Source of the DNA: Bacteroides faecichinchillae JCM 17102
GTDB lineage: Bacteria > Bacteroidota > Bacteroidia > Bacteroidales > Bacteroidaceae
Length of the DNA stretch: 64,000 bases
Direction of reading: 5' to 3'
Assembly: GCF_000614145.1 (NCBI RefSeq)
Contig: NZ_BAKK01000002.1
Coordinates: 1-64,000, forward strand
The translations under genes were made by a program, and so were the position numbers. The notes beneath the pieces were generated by a model. The model was given only the letters and a program-made list of their open reading frames with translations, did not search any database and was not told where the DNA came from. This document shows positions 36,076 through 45,476 of the stretch, piece by piece. Positions within the stretch are counted from its first letter, which is position 1. Each line of letters begins with the position of its first letter.

Positions 36076-38377
36076 TCGTCACTCTTTTTATCTCGGTTTC
36101 CACCACTTTAATAAGTATGGCGGCGTAATCCATAATCTGCCGGGTATGTTCATTCAATATCTTATCGTTTATAGTCTCGTTTTTCAGTAAAGCGCGATAA
36201 GCCGACAAGGCTTCTTCCATTTGCAGCAATTCCCACATCGGCTGCATCCGGTGGGTGATTTCACGCAATTTCTGCCTGTCACCGTTTTTCATTGCCGTAC
36301 CGAGTTCCTTCCGGTCTTTTTCCGACTGGGATATAAAGGAAAGAAGCGTTTTCGACTTGTTGCTGACTTCAGAGAGTATCAGACTGAAATCGACGCTATG
36401 GTTATCTTCCTGTCGGTTTTTTCTTATCGTTGAAAGCAGGCTGAGCAACTCGGAGGAAGAGAAAGGCTTGTAGATATAGTCTGTAAATCCGGCATGGAGA
36501 AATGCCTCCTTGTCCCTGTCACCGCGCGCAGTCATGGCCACAACGGGTATGGTACGGGAGTTCCCGATATTTGAGTTCCGCAACAGCGTCAGCAGATCGA
36601 AGCCGTTGGTTCCCGGCATTTGAATGTCGGACAGCAGCAAATCATAATCCTTGCCCCGCATTGCCTTTACAACCTCTTTGGAAGTGGCACAGGTTGTACA
36701 GTTCATTCCGTTGCGCTCCAGCATCTCCTTTATCACATCCAGCAACATGGTGTCATCATCGATGACAAGTACATTTTGGGGCAGGTGTACCGGGTGCGGG
36801 ATTATCCGGTTCTCGCTTTCTATCGGTTCATCCGTCATCTTCATGGGAAGTGTCACGCGGAAGGTGCTGCCTTGGTCTATACTGCTTGTCACATTGATGG
36901 TTCCGCCAAGCAGGTTGACAAGTCCTTTCGTGATTGGCAGACCCAGTCCGAATCCCTGGGCGTTAGCCACGGAACTCAAGCGTTCGAACGGACGGAAGAT
37001 ACGGGAGAGCGTCTCCTCACTCATGCCGATACCGGTATCTTTGACTTCTAACAGCAGTTCTCCTTCATGATAACAGGCATTCAGACTAATTGTACCGGCT
37101 TCCGTGAATTTAACGGCATTGCTGAGCAGGTTGTCTATAATCTGCTCGATGCGGTCCACATCACCGTAAAGTTTGACATCGGTATCCTTGAAATCGTGAC
37201 AGAACAGGATTCCCTTGTTATTGACCACGTGGGAGAAGCCGAAAACGGTACGTTCCAACAAGTCTTTAAGGCTGAAAGGCACATCGTTGCGGGTTTCTTT
37301 GGCCTCGTTCAGACGGTACACGTCCAACAGGTTGTTGAGCAAGTGTACCACGTGTTTACATACAATCCTGATGTTGTCCAGGTGATTGTTCCTGCGTTTC
37401 TTTTCACGGGTGTCCGTAGCCAGTTCGGCACACCCGCTGATGATGTTCAGCGGGGCACGGATGTCATGGGAAATGGTAAGGATAATATTCTTCCGCATTT
37501 CCAGCAACGCATTGTTCTGTTCTATCGTTTCTTCCAGGCGTTTCCTGTTCCTTGCCTTAATCTTGATATCCCGTTGTATGATAAGATACAAAACAAACAA
37601 CAGGATTATGGAGAATGCAATCAAACCGGTAATGACAAGAGAGGAATGTTCGTAGGAAGCTTTAAGACGTTCTTCTTTGTTTTGAAATGCAATCGATGTC
37701 TGCTCGTCCAAACTTGTAATCAGCATGCGTAGTTTCCGGTTGAGTTCCTTATTGTGTAACCGCAGGCTGTCCGTATAGGTCTCAATGTTTCTTCTGCGTT
37801 CTTCCTGCAAGGAAATAAGCTCGTTACCCCGTACTCTCACTTTTGTATTAGCGGATGGCAATTGTACGGTTTCCTTGACTCCAAAGAATCCGGCTATCCC
37901 TTTTTTCTTGCGGGTGACAGTATGGGAAGTATTTGCTTGTGATGTGACAAGTGAATATTGACCGGCCAGCAGGCTGTCAATATGTTTTTGTTGCCGGAAA
38001 ATTTCTTTCATCCGCAATAGATGTTCCTCTTTGTTGAGCAGCAAGGTACGGAGGGAATCCACCTGTTCCGGACGCACAAATTCCTTGCATTGTTCACGTA
38101 AAATTTGCAGCAGGGAATCCGCTTTCAGACGACGTGTACGGTATAACTCACAATCTTTCCCGGTCCATGTCATGACGGATTCCCCGAAAGTAGCAAGCAC
38201 GGTGATATGGCGATGGGTAGTGCTGATATTGCTTTGTGTCTGGAATATGGTTATTGACTCCTGCTCTATCTCCGCCACACGTTTACGCTCGTGTAAAACG
38301 ATGGCGACCATACAACAGATGACCGCCATCAATAATAAATATCCGGCAACTATCTTATGCTGCAATAATAACTTCAT
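36050..38377 (-). CDS. rteA: RteA-like hybrid sensor histidine kinase
   Basis: 775 residues: a first membrane helix (about 8-28), a periplasmic helical domain, a second helix (about 247-267), HisKA with His near residue 300 (TISHDIRAPLN), HATPase, a receiver domain with Asp near 581 (LLLSDIQMPG), and a C-terminal Hpt-like helical region. In CTnDOT the gene order is tetQ-rteA-rteB. Here the upstream neighbour, 46 bases away, is a redox gene instead of tetQ. Confidence 0.85.
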   Translation of the reverse strand: MKLLLQHKIVAGYLLLMAVICCMVAIVLHERKRVAEIEQESITIFQTQSNISTTHRHITVLATFGESVMTWTGKDCELYRTRRLKADSLLQILREQCKEFVRPEQVDSLRTLLLNKEEHLLRMKEIFRQQKHIDSLLAGQYSLVTSQANTSHTVTRKKKGIAGFFGVKETVQLPSANTKVRVRGNELISLQEERRRNIETYTDSLRLHNKELNRKLRMLITSLDEQTSIAFQNKEERLKASYEHSSLVITGLIAFSIILLFVLYLIIQRDIKIKARNRKRLEETIEQNNALLEMRKNIILTISHDIRAPLNIISGCAELATDTREKKRRNNHLDNIRIVCKHVVHLLNNLLDVYRLNEAKETRNDVPFSLKDLLERTVFGFSHVVNNKGILFCHDFKDTDVKLYGDVDRIEQIIDNLLSNAVKFTEAGTISLNACYHEGELLLEVKDTGIGMSEETLSRIFRPFERLSSVANAQGFGLGLPITKGLVNLLGGTINVTSSIDQGSTFRVTLPMKMTDEPIESENRIIPHPVHLPQNVLVIDDDTMLLDVIKEMLERNGMNCTTCATSKEVVKAMRGKDYDLLLSDIQMPGTNGFDLLTLLRNSNIGNSRTIPVVAMTARGDRDKEAFLHAGFTDYIYKPFSSSELLSLLSTIRKNRQEDNHSVDFSLILSEVSNKSKTLLSFISQSEKDRKELGTAMKNGDRQKLREITHRMQPMWELLQMEEALSAYRALLKNETINDKILNEHTRQIMDYAAILIKVVETEIKRVTNETEDTDS

Positions 38378-38423
38378 TAGCTGTAAACTTCTCAGGTAAT
38401 CTAATTCTCTGTTTATTTGTTTT

Positions 38424-39127
38424 TCAAATCCGTCTAAGCAGCCACGCGATATTCTGTCCGAGGTTTTTCATGTTGGCGACGCCCTCCTCGTCTTTCATGG
38501 CTTCACCGGGCAGACGGCCGTAAGCTATGTTCCAGTAAGTGGAACCTGCGACGTACATTTCTTTGTTGAGAAAGAAATGGTTGATGGTGTCGATGGTATT
38601 CATGGCTCCGGCACGTCTGGCAACAGCTACCGCTCCGCCTATCTTGTGACGGAACATTCCCGGATTGGTGTCGCTGACCACGCTGGCACGCTCGATTACT
38701 GCTTTCAGCGTGGATGAAACATCTGCCGAATAGGTTGAAGACCCGAGTATGATGCATCGGCTTCGGTCATCTTTTGATAAAGTTCCTGAAACATATCATT
38801 GCCTAACACGCAGTTTTTCTTTCCGGCACAAGCGAAACAGGCTTTGCAGGGGTTTATCGTATGTCCTGCCAACTGTATGTGTTCTGTCTCGTAACCTTCC
38901 TTTTTCAGTTCGCCCAATACAAGATTCAGCATGTCCGCCGTATTGCCGTCCTTGCGTGAACTGCCGTTGATTGCCAATACCTTCATTTTTCCTCGTTTTT
39001 CTTCTTTTTCGGACAGTCCCAGCACATCGGTGGCGTTCACGCCACCGATGCCCAGTCCTATCCCTGCCGCTACCATACCCATCTTTTTGAGTGCTTCACG
39101 GCGGGTCATACTATTTTTCTCACTCAT
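38424..39127 (-). CDS. Tat-exported NADPH-dependent FMN reductase-like flavoprotein (frameshifted)
   Basis: A twin-arginine signal (MTRREALKKMGMVAAGIG) precedes a flavodoxin-like fold with the FMN loop NGSSRKDGNT and the cysteines CKACFACAGKKNC. The frame breaks near 38753; restoring one A gives ADAIILGSSTYSADV and joins the second half (PGMFRHKIGGAVAVARR). Folded, cofactor-loaded export fits Tat. Last redox gene of the AraC-linked operon, directly upstream of rteA. Confidence 0.7.
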
Positions 39128-39133
39128 TTTCGG

Positions 39134-40315
39134 CTATTTATAAGATTCCGCAAATATCCGTACGATGTCTTCATCCGTCATTTGCACCCGGTCGCCAGTG
39201 AACATGATACCCATTACTTCGCGTGTGTTGCGCATGAAGGTCTCGAATTCGTCAGGCGTGATGCCGTAGTCGGACATCTTTAAGTCTGCTACGCCACAGG
39301 CTTCCTGCAAACGAACGAGAGCCGTGATGAAATCTTCCGGCTTTGTGGCTTCGGTCATACCCAGCAGTCGTGCCAGTTCGATGAAACGGTCGTCACAACC
39401 GTGATTGCGGACGAAATAGCTGAAATAAGCCTTGCTAATCATAATCAATCCGGCTCCGTGCGGTAGATTGGGATGATAGGCGGAAAGCGCGTGTTCCAGT
39501 CCGTGTTCGCTGGTAAGCAGGGTAAGCGTCATTACGGCTCCCGACAGGGTGTTGGCGAATGCCACACGGGTGCGGGCTTCCAGATCGGAACCGTCTTTCA
39601 CGGCACGCGGCAGATATTCGGCGATGTTGCGGATAGCTTCGCGTGCATTCATATCGCTGGCAAGGTTGGCACTGGCGGCTATGAATCCCTCCACGCTGTG
39701 GAACAGTGCGTCGAAACCCTGAAAGGCGGTAAACTGCGGAGGCACGGAAAGCATCAGCTCCGGATCGACGATGGCGAGGACGGGAAAGAGCGACGAGTGC
39801 ATGATGAACGCCTTTTCGTTCGTATCCTCTTTGGTAATGACCCCGCAGCCGTCCGTTTCCGAGCCTGTGCCGGCAGTGGTCGTGATGGCGATGATAGGTA
39901 ACGGACGGTTCTTTATCGGCTGTCCTTTGCCGGAGCCGATGGGCACATAGTCCCATAAATCGCCCTCATTGGCAGCCAGCAGTGCAATGGCTTTCGAGCA
40001 GTCCATGACGCTGCCGCCACCCAGTGCCACGAGGAAATCGGCATTGTACGCACGTGCAGTGTTTGCTCCTGCTTCGGAGTTGGCGACTGTCGGATTCGGC
40101 ATAATGCCGTCGAACACCTCGGTTTCCACACCTGCCCGGTGCAACTGTTCTTCGGTACGGGCGAGGTAGCCGTTAGAGCGTGTGGATTTGCCGTTGGAGA
40201 TGACAATTAAAGCCCGTTTGCCCGGCATGGGTTGTGCGTGAAGGCTGTTCAACTGTCCTGCCCCGAAAAGGATGCGGGTTGGAATGTACTGGTCGTAACT
40301 GAGATTCGTTTTCAT
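39134..40315 (-). CDS. Iron-containing alcohol dehydrogenase (BDH/YqhD-like)
   Basis: 393-residue group III alcohol dehydrogenase; reduces aldehydes with NAD(P)H. GGGSVMDCSKAIAL binds the cofactor, and the metal-binding His segment is SEHGLEHALSAYHPNLPHGAG. No signal peptide, so cytoplasmic, unlike several neighbours. 6 bases before the Tat flavoprotein gene. Confidence 0.85.
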   Translation of the reverse strand: MKTNLSYDQYIPTRILFGAGQLNSLHAQPMPGKRALIVISNGKSTRSNGYLARTEEQLHRAGVETEVFDGIMPNPTVANSEAGANTARAYNADFLVALGGGSVMDCSKAIALLAANEGDLWDYVPIGSGKGQPIKNRPLPIIAITTTAGTGSETDGCGVITKEDTNEKAFIMHSSLFPVLAIVDPELMLSVPPQFTAFQGFDALFHSVEGFIAASANLASDMNAREAIRNIAEYLPRAVKDGSDLEARTRVAFANTLSGAVMTLTLLTSEHGLEHALSAYHPNLPHGAGLIMISKAYFSYFVRNHGCDDRFIELARLLGMTEATKPEDFITALVRLQEACGVADLKMSDYGITPDEFETFMRNTREVMGIMFTGDRVQMTDEDIVRIFAESYK

Positions 40316-40339
40316 TGTCTTATACTATTTTGTTAATCA

Positions 40340-40669
40340 TCAAATAAAAGGAGATTTAACTTCTTCATCCGTTGCTTCCAACTTGAAAAAGACGGGACGC
40401 AAGCCATCATTGCAGCAAGTAATCGCAACTCCCGGCTGGCGAACCCAATCATTGAAATAGAACTGCTTTGCACCATTAGCAAGAGCAAAAACGTATGGGT
40501 GAATGGTTCGCCATGCACCATCGCAGAAGCCTTCGGGCTTGCCTAATTCGGCATAGAACACCTGTCCCTCTTTCATCATATTGCATGGCTTTAATCCCGG
40601 GATGCCATAGTCGCGGGCTAAGTCTTCATTAAAAGTGGAACGCAATACGGTTATTTTTACTTTCTTCAT
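40340..40669 (-). CDS. TIGR04076-family protein
   Basis: 109 residues. Conserved look of the family: KVKITVLRSTFNEDLA at the start and CNDGLRPVFFKLE near the end. Function unknown; often found in redox operons of anaerobes. 24 bases before the dehydrogenase gene. Confidence 0.65.
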   Translation of the reverse strand: MKKVKITVLRSTFNEDLARDYGIPGLKPCNMMKEGQVFYAELGKPEGFCDGAWRTIHPYVFALANGAKQFYFNDWVRQPGVAITCCNDGLRPVFFKLEATDEEVKSPFI

Positions 40670-40670
40670 G

Positions 40671-40973
40671 TTATTTCATCCGTAATCCGTCAATAAGAGG
40701 TATTGCATCCATGATTTCGAGATGAAGTACCATGTCTTTTGTTTGGGCAAAGTATTTTTGGAGGTGAGGCGATACGAAATGCCGGTCATAAGCGTCCTGA
40801 TTCTTGTATTTTTCAAGAATCGTAAACCGGTTTGTATGTTCTTTATCCCATACGGCATAAAGAACCTCGACACCTTCTTCCAAGCATAGCGATGCTTCTA
40901 TTTCCTCTTTCAATATTTGCTTGTATTCTTCGAGTTTGGACGGTTCAACCGTTATGTGTGCTATTTTTATCAT
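40671..40973 (-). CDS. Antibiotic biosynthesis monooxygenase (YgiN-like) domain protein
   Basis: 100 residues with the ferredoxin-like ABM fold: VEPSKLEEYKQILKEEIEASL, then RFTILEKYKNQDAYDRHF. Relatives are quinol monooxygenases or stress-linked proteins. One base before the TIGR04076 gene, so co-transcribed. Confidence 0.75.
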   Translation of the reverse strand: MIKIAHITVEPSKLEEYKQILKEEIEASLCLEEGVEVLYAVWDKEHTNRFTILEKYKNQDAYDRHFVSPHLQKYFAQTKDMVLHLEIMDAIPLIDGLRMK

Positions 40974-40997
40974 TGCTATATTCTGCTATAATTGATG

Positions 40998-42494
40998 TTA
41001 ATACCAGTCGTGCTTCTCGTTCCGGTCGAGTGCGGCGATTCGAGCCATTTCGTCATCGGTCAGCGAAAAGTCGAAAACAGAGATGTTCTCCCTGATATGA
41101 TCGGGGTTGCTTGAACCGGGGATAGCGACCACACCCCGTTGCAAGTGCCATCTGAGAATCACCTGCACTACCGATTTATTGTGTTTGGCTGCAATTTCGG
41201 ACAATACTGGATCACTCAAAAGCTCTTTCTGATGTCCGCGACCTCCGAGCGGATACCATGCCTCGACGACGATCCCGAGGTCATGGAGATGTTCCATTAC
41301 TTCCGTGTCCTGATAATAGGGATGAACCTCGTTTTGAACCAACACAGGTTTGATGTTCACTTTCGGCAGAAATTCATTGATTTCCTTGACATAGTAGCAC
41401 GATACGCCTATCGAACGGATTTTGCCCGCCGCCACATATTTTTCCATCGCCTTGTACGCTTTCACGTCGTTTGCCCCCGGATGGTGCAACAGCATCAGGT
41501 CGATGTATCCGATGTCGAGTTTGCGCAGGCACTCCTCGATGGCGGCTTCGGGATTGGAATACTGGTTGGGATAGAGTTTGGTTGCCACGAAGATTTCCTC
41601 ACGCGGCACACCCGATTCGCGGACACCTTGTCCCACTTCCTCCTCGTTGCCATAAATGTAAGCCGTGTCGAATTTACGGAAACCGGCGGCAAGCGCAGCC
41701 TTTACAGAATTGACGCAAGTGGCTCCATGCAGGCTGTAAGTTCCTAACCCGAGAATCGGCATATCGTAGCCGCTGCTTAATTTCACTGTCGGGGCGTTTC
41801 CGTTCGTCCCTTTCGAGAGGTCGAATACCCCTGCATTCGTATTATTATTAAAATTCAAGTTCATACTTTCAATCCAGTTTTTAATTGTTTCTTTCGATTC
41901 GTTACCACCGAACCGTCGTCCCTGCTTCCATTCGGCTCCGGTCGCCAGACGATGCAGGTCGGTATCGCTCGAACCGATGCCGCTGGAGTGGGAGGTGCAG
42001 AACGGAACAATGGTCTTGCCCGTGAAGTCGTGGCTTTCGAGGAAGGTGAAAATGACTTTCGGAGCTTTGCCCCACCAGATGGGATAACCGAGGAAAACCA
42101 CATCGTAATCGGCAAGGTTCTCGCATTTGCCCTTGATGGCAGGGCGTGCCGACGGGTCGTTCTGCTCGCGGTTGGCACGGGAGGACGAATTGTTGTAGTT
42201 CAAATCCTCGGACGTGTAAGCCACTTCGGGCTCGATGCGCCAAGTCGCCGCATCGCTCGCCTCGACAATCCGGTCGGCAACGCCTTTGGTCGTGTTTGTG
42301 CAGGAGAAATAGACCACCAAGGCACGGCCACCCGTAGGCTGTGGGTCAGGTGTAGGATCGGGATTCGGTTCCGGGTCTGGGTCGGGAACTGGGGACGGTT
42401 CTTCGGTTTTTACCGGCTCGTCGGTCGGGCTGCAAGCTCCTGTGGAAAGAGCCAGCCCCGACATAAGGAGAAGGGATGATATAAGCATTTTCAT
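40998..42494 (-). CDS. Lipoprotein fusion: flavodoxin - aldo/keto reductase
   Basis: A lipoprotein signal (lipobox LSTGAC, about residue 21) and a Pro/Asp-rich linker (about 25-55) are followed by a flavodoxin domain (ALVVYFSCTNTTKGVADRI, about 58-225). An aldo/keto reductase follows, with catalytic Asp/Tyr in FDTAYIYGNEE, Lys in ATKLYP and His in LLHHPG. Both domains look complete. Export would separate it from cytoplasmic NADPH, so its electron source is a puzzle. I know of these domains mainly as separate proteins. Confidence 0.8.
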   Translation of the reverse strand: MKMLISSLLLMSGLALSTGACSPTDEPVKTEEPSPVPDPDPEPNPDPTPDPQPTGGRALVVYFSCTNTTKGVADRIVEASDAATWRIEPEVAYTSEDLNYNNSSSRANREQNDPSARPAIKGKCENLADYDVVFLGYPIWWGKAPKVIFTFLESHDFTGKTIVPFCTSHSSGIGSSDTDLHRLATGAEWKQGRRFGGNESKETIKNWIESMNLNFNNNTNAGVFDLSKGTNGNAPTVKLSSGYDMPILGLGTYSLHGATCVNSVKAALAAGFRKFDTAYIYGNEEEVGQGVRESGVPREEIFVATKLYPNQYSNPEAAIEECLRKLDIGYIDLMLLHHPGANDVKAYKAMEKYVAAGKIRSIGVSCYYVKEINEFLPKVNIKPVLVQNEVHPYYQDTEVMEHLHDLGIVVEAWYPLGGRGHQKELLSDPVLSEIAAKHNKSVVQVILRWHLQRGVVAIPGSSNPDHIRENISVFDFSLTDDEMARIAALDRNEKHDWY

Positions 42495-42500
42495 ATCGGT

Positions 42501-43063
42501 TTATTCTTTGATTTTACGTAATATTTTTGCAGGTACACCCGCGACAACGGTATTGTCGGTACATCTTTCGTCACAACAGCTCCGGCGGCAACGATGGCGT
42601 TTTCACCGACGGTAACGCCCGGCATTATCATCGCACCCGCACCAATCCACGCGTTGCGGCGGACGATTACGGGCTTGACCAGCAGCCGATGCCGCAAAGC
42701 CGGTTCTTCGGGATGATGTTCCGTCAGAATTTTCGCTCCCGGTCCGATGAATACACCGTCTTCGAGTGTGATGCCGCCTTGGTCAAGGAACGTGCAGCCG
42801 AAGTTGATGAACACCTCTTTGCCCACACGGGTCGTTTTTCCGAAAGCCGTATAGAACGGCGGGAACATACGCACGGAGGCATCCAGCGGCTGTCCCCAGA
42901 TGCGTTCGAGCAGCGCACGCACTTCATCGGGCGTGTGATAACCTGTGTTCAGTTCCACGACGAGCCGCTTCGTGTTCTCGATCTCCTCGCACAAACGGGG
43001 GAAGTCGGAATCCGTTTCCGAAATCCGCTTTCCGCTCCGCATTCTTTCTATAATATCGTTCAT
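42501..43063 (-). CDS. Maltose/galactoside O-acetyltransferase-like protein (frameshifted at C-terminus)
   Basis: Left-handed beta-helix acetyltransferase: hexapeptide repeats with the catalytic-His region EHHPEEPALRHR and NAWIGAGAMIMPGVTVGENAIVAAGAVV. The raw frame ends in an atypical tail. Restoring one G near 42557 gives the usual ending DVPDNTVVAGVPAKIL and a stop at 42501, 6 bases before the next gene. No export signal. Acetylates sugars or xenobiotic alcohols; substrate unknown. Confidence 0.75.
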
Positions 43064-43075
43064 CGTTCCGTCCCC

Positions 43076-44218
43076 TTATTTTATTGTACTCATGTCGATT
43101 ACATAGCGGAACTTCACTTTCCCGTCAGCAACGTTGCGCCACGCCTTGTCTATTTCGGAAGCATCTGCCTTGATGATTTCCACTTCGGGATATATGTCGT
43201 GCGCCACAGAATAGTCGAGCATTTCCTGCGTTTCCTTAATGCCGCCGATAAGTGAACCGTACACCTTGCGCTGGGAGAGGAAAGCCATGTTGGCTATGTT
43301 GAGCGTCGATTTGTCGGGAAGTCCCACGATAGCCATTTCACCGCCCATTTTCAGCATGGCGACATATTGTATCGGCTCGTAGTTGGCGGGGATAGTGCTG
43401 ATGATAAAATCGAACGTGTTGCGCAGTCCCTTCATCTCTTCGGGATTGTTCACATTCACGTAACGGGTAGCACCCATACGGGCGGCATCGGCACGCTTCT
43501 CCTCGGTGCGGTCGAACACGGTCACATCGGCTCCCAGGTCCACCAGATATTGCACCGCCATATGTCCCAGTCCGCCGTAACCGGCTACCGCTACCTTGTC
43601 GCCTTTCTTGACGTTGCTGAAATGAATGGGCGACCAAGTCGTCACACCCGCACACAGAAGCGGGGCGACCCGTTTCAGGTCGGCGTTTGCAGGTATCTTG
43701 ATGGCGAAGTTCTCGCTTACCACGATGTTGTCCGAGTAGCCGCCCATCGCCATCTCGCCGTCGTGGTAGATGTCTCTGGAATTGTAGGTAAATGTCGTAC
43801 CCTTTTCGCAGAACTGCTCCTTGTGCATTTCACAGGAGGAGCAATGTCCGCAGGCATTGACCATGCAGCCGACGCCTGCCAGATCGCCGACCTTGAATTT
43901 CGTGACGTTCTTGCCGACTTTCGCCACACGTCCGGCGATTTCGTGCCCCGGAATCATGGGGTAAGCGGCGTGCAATCCCTGTTCCTGCTGCTCGTCCCAA
44001 GCGGCGTGCAGGTCGCTGTGGCAGATGCCTGCATACAGGATTTCAATCTGGATGTCGTTGTCGCCGATGGCATGACGGGTAAACTCGTAAGGATGGAAGG
44101 TGTCTTCGGCGGAGAACATGGCGAATCCCTTCGCGGGAACACGCTCGTTTTGGTTTTGTGCAACGGCAGAAGCGAAGAAAGCCAACGCCGTCATGGTTGT
44201 AATTACTATACGTTTCAT
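43076..44218 (-). CDS. Zinc alcohol dehydrogenase (YahK/CAD-like) with Sec signal peptide
   Basis: Catalytic zinc motifs CHSDLHA and GHEIAGRV, four structural-zinc cysteines (CGHCSSCEMHKEQFC), and a GYGGLGHMAV cofactor loop. Family members are cytoplasmic, yet this protein begins with a convincing Sec signal (residues 1-20, ending AVAQ). First gene of the minus-strand operon, divergent from an AraC regulator. Confidence 0.85.
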   Translation of the reverse strand: MKRIVITTMTALAFFASAVAQNQNERVPAKGFAMFSAEDTFHPYEFTRHAIGDNDIQIEILYAGICHSDLHAAWDEQQEQGLHAAYPMIPGHEIAGRVAKVGKNVTKFKVGDLAGVGCMVNACGHCSSCEMHKEQFCEKGTTFTYNSRDIYHDGEMAMGGYSDNIVVSENFAIKIPANADLKRVAPLLCAGVTTWSPIHFSNVKKGDKVAVAGYGGLGHMAVQYLVDLGADVTVFDRTEEKRADAARMGATRYVNVNNPEEMKGLRNTFDFIISTIPANYEPIQYVAMLKMGGEMAIVGLPDKSTLNIANMAFLSQRKVYGSLIGGIKETQEMLDYSVAHDIYPEVEIIKADASEIDKAWRNVADGKVKFRYVIDMSTIK

Positions 44219-44255
44219 ATTTGCTTGATTTTGAATTATTGTTTTTTGTACGATG

Positions 44256-44263
44256 CAAAATTA
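44256..44263 (-). promoter_or_regulatory. -7 element of the dehydrogenase operon
   Basis: Minus-strand TAATTTTG, 38 bases before the ATG. The first 35-bp repeat starts 22 bp upstream, where an activator would contact the polymerase. Confidence 0.55.
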
Positions 44264-44284
44264 GGGAGTTCCATGATGTGACAC

Positions 44285-44392
44285 GGTACCTGTCTTACGG
44301 ACAGAAGTACCCCGATTACAGATTCTATTGCAAGCGTTTCAGTATGATATTCAGCAAAGTACCCGGCTTACGGATAAAAGTACCCGAATTAC
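44285..44392 (+). promoter_or_regulatory. Two 35-bp direct repeats: candidate AraC operators
   Basis: Copies at 44285-44319 and 44358-44392 share GTACC, CTTACGGA, AAGTACCC and ATTAC in order (most positions identical). They lie 73 bp apart, seven helical turns. Located in the divergent gap between the dehydrogenase operon and the AraC gene. Confidence 0.6.
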
Positions 44393-44492
44393 GTGTTTTG
44401 CCCTATGATGCTTTTATAATCGGGGAAAATGTATTTCCTTTGTATTGCGAATAAGAAATCTACGTTATTGAAAGAAAAGTATTTATAGAATT

Positions 44493-45407
44493 ATGGATCA
44501 CACTGCGGATATAGTAAAGGCTGACACCATCGAACAGTACAATCGGTTCTTTGGGTTCGAGACACGCCACCCGTTGGTCGGCATCGTGCATTTCGACGGC
44601 TCCGTGCCGCAACCGACACACCGGATGACGCTGGGATTTTATGCGTTGTTTCTCAAAAAGACGACCGGGTGCATCATCAACTACGGAAAGACGGTCTATG
44701 ATTTCGACGATGAAACGGTCGTGAGTTTCGCTCCGGGACAGACGGTCGGCATTCACCGGTTGGAGGACGGCCCCGCACCGGAAGCCATCGGTTTGTTGTT
44801 CCATCCCGATTTCTTGCACCGTACTTCGTTGGGGCAGAAGATGAAGCAGTATTCGTTTTTCTCCTACGCATCCAACGAGGCGTTACATCTTTCGACGGAA
44901 GAGCGCATCATCCTTCAAGATTACATGGAGAAGATTGTCCGTGAGTTGCAGCATCCCATCGACAAGTTCTCCAAGTCGCTGATTGTTTCCAATATCGAGG
45001 TGCTGCTCAACTATTGCATGCGTTTCTACGAGAGGCAGTTCATCACGCGTGAGGATATGAATCACGATGCGTTGGCACGTTTCGAGCGGCTGTTGGACGA
45101 TTATCTCTATTCGGATACGGCGGCAAAGGAAGGAATCCCGACCGTGAAATATTTCGCCGACAAGATTTGTCTTTCGCCCAATTATTTCGGGGATTTGGTA
45201 AAGCAGGAAACAGGGAAAACGGCGCAGGAGTACATACAGTTGAAAATGATAGCCGTAGCCAAGGAACGGATGCTTGATCCGGCAGGTACAATCAAGCAGA
45301 TTGCAGAATCGCTTGGGTTCCAGCACCCGCAGCATTTCGTCCGTTTTTTCAAACGGCAGGAAGGTTGTACGCCGAAGGAGTTCAGGAACAGGGTGACGGC
45401 TTCCTAA
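44493..45407 (+). CDS. AraC-family transcriptional regulator
   Basis: 304 residues: N-terminal cupin-like sensing domain and a C-terminal double HTH (VKYFADKICLSPNYFGDLVK and IKQIAESLGFQHPQHFVRFF). Probably controls the divergent redox operon through the 35-bp repeats. A strong hairpin follows its stop codon. Confidence 0.85.
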   Translation: MDHTADIVKADTIEQYNRFFGFETRHPLVGIVHFDGSVPQPTHRMTLGFYALFLKKTTGCIINYGKTVYDFDDETVVSFAPGQTVGIHRLEDGPAPEAIGLLFHPDFLHRTSLGQKMKQYSFFSYASNEALHLSTEERIILQDYMEKIVRELQHPIDKFSKSLIVSNIEVLLNYCMRFYERQFITREDMNHDALARFERLLDDYLYSDTAAKEGIPTVKYFADKICLSPNYFGDLVKQETGKTAQEYIQLKMIAVAKERMLDPAGTIKQIAESLGFQHPQHFVRFFKRQEGCTPKEFRNRVTAS

Positions 45408-45423
45408 AAGCCTGAAATAAAGA

Positions 45424-45452
45424 TGCCGCCTGAATTTATCGTTCAGGCGGCA
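45424..45452. terminator. Terminator hairpin, cassette 1
   Basis: Perfect 11-bp arms TGCCGCCTGAA/TTCAGGCGGCA. Related hairpins follow at 48496 and 52500, each before an HU gene copy. Confidence 0.75.
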
Positions 45453-45476
45453 CTTCTGTATATGTTTGAATAGTAG

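Noticed and set aside
34762..38424. tetQ beside rteA/rteB
   Set aside because: No ribosomal-protection GTPase motifs are present upstream or downstream; the neighbour is a flavoprotein gene.
43367..44281. 304-codon plus-strand ORF opposite the zinc dehydrogenase
   Set aside because: Antisense to a clear dehydrogenase; the histidine- and glycine-rich text reflects GC-rich complementary codons.
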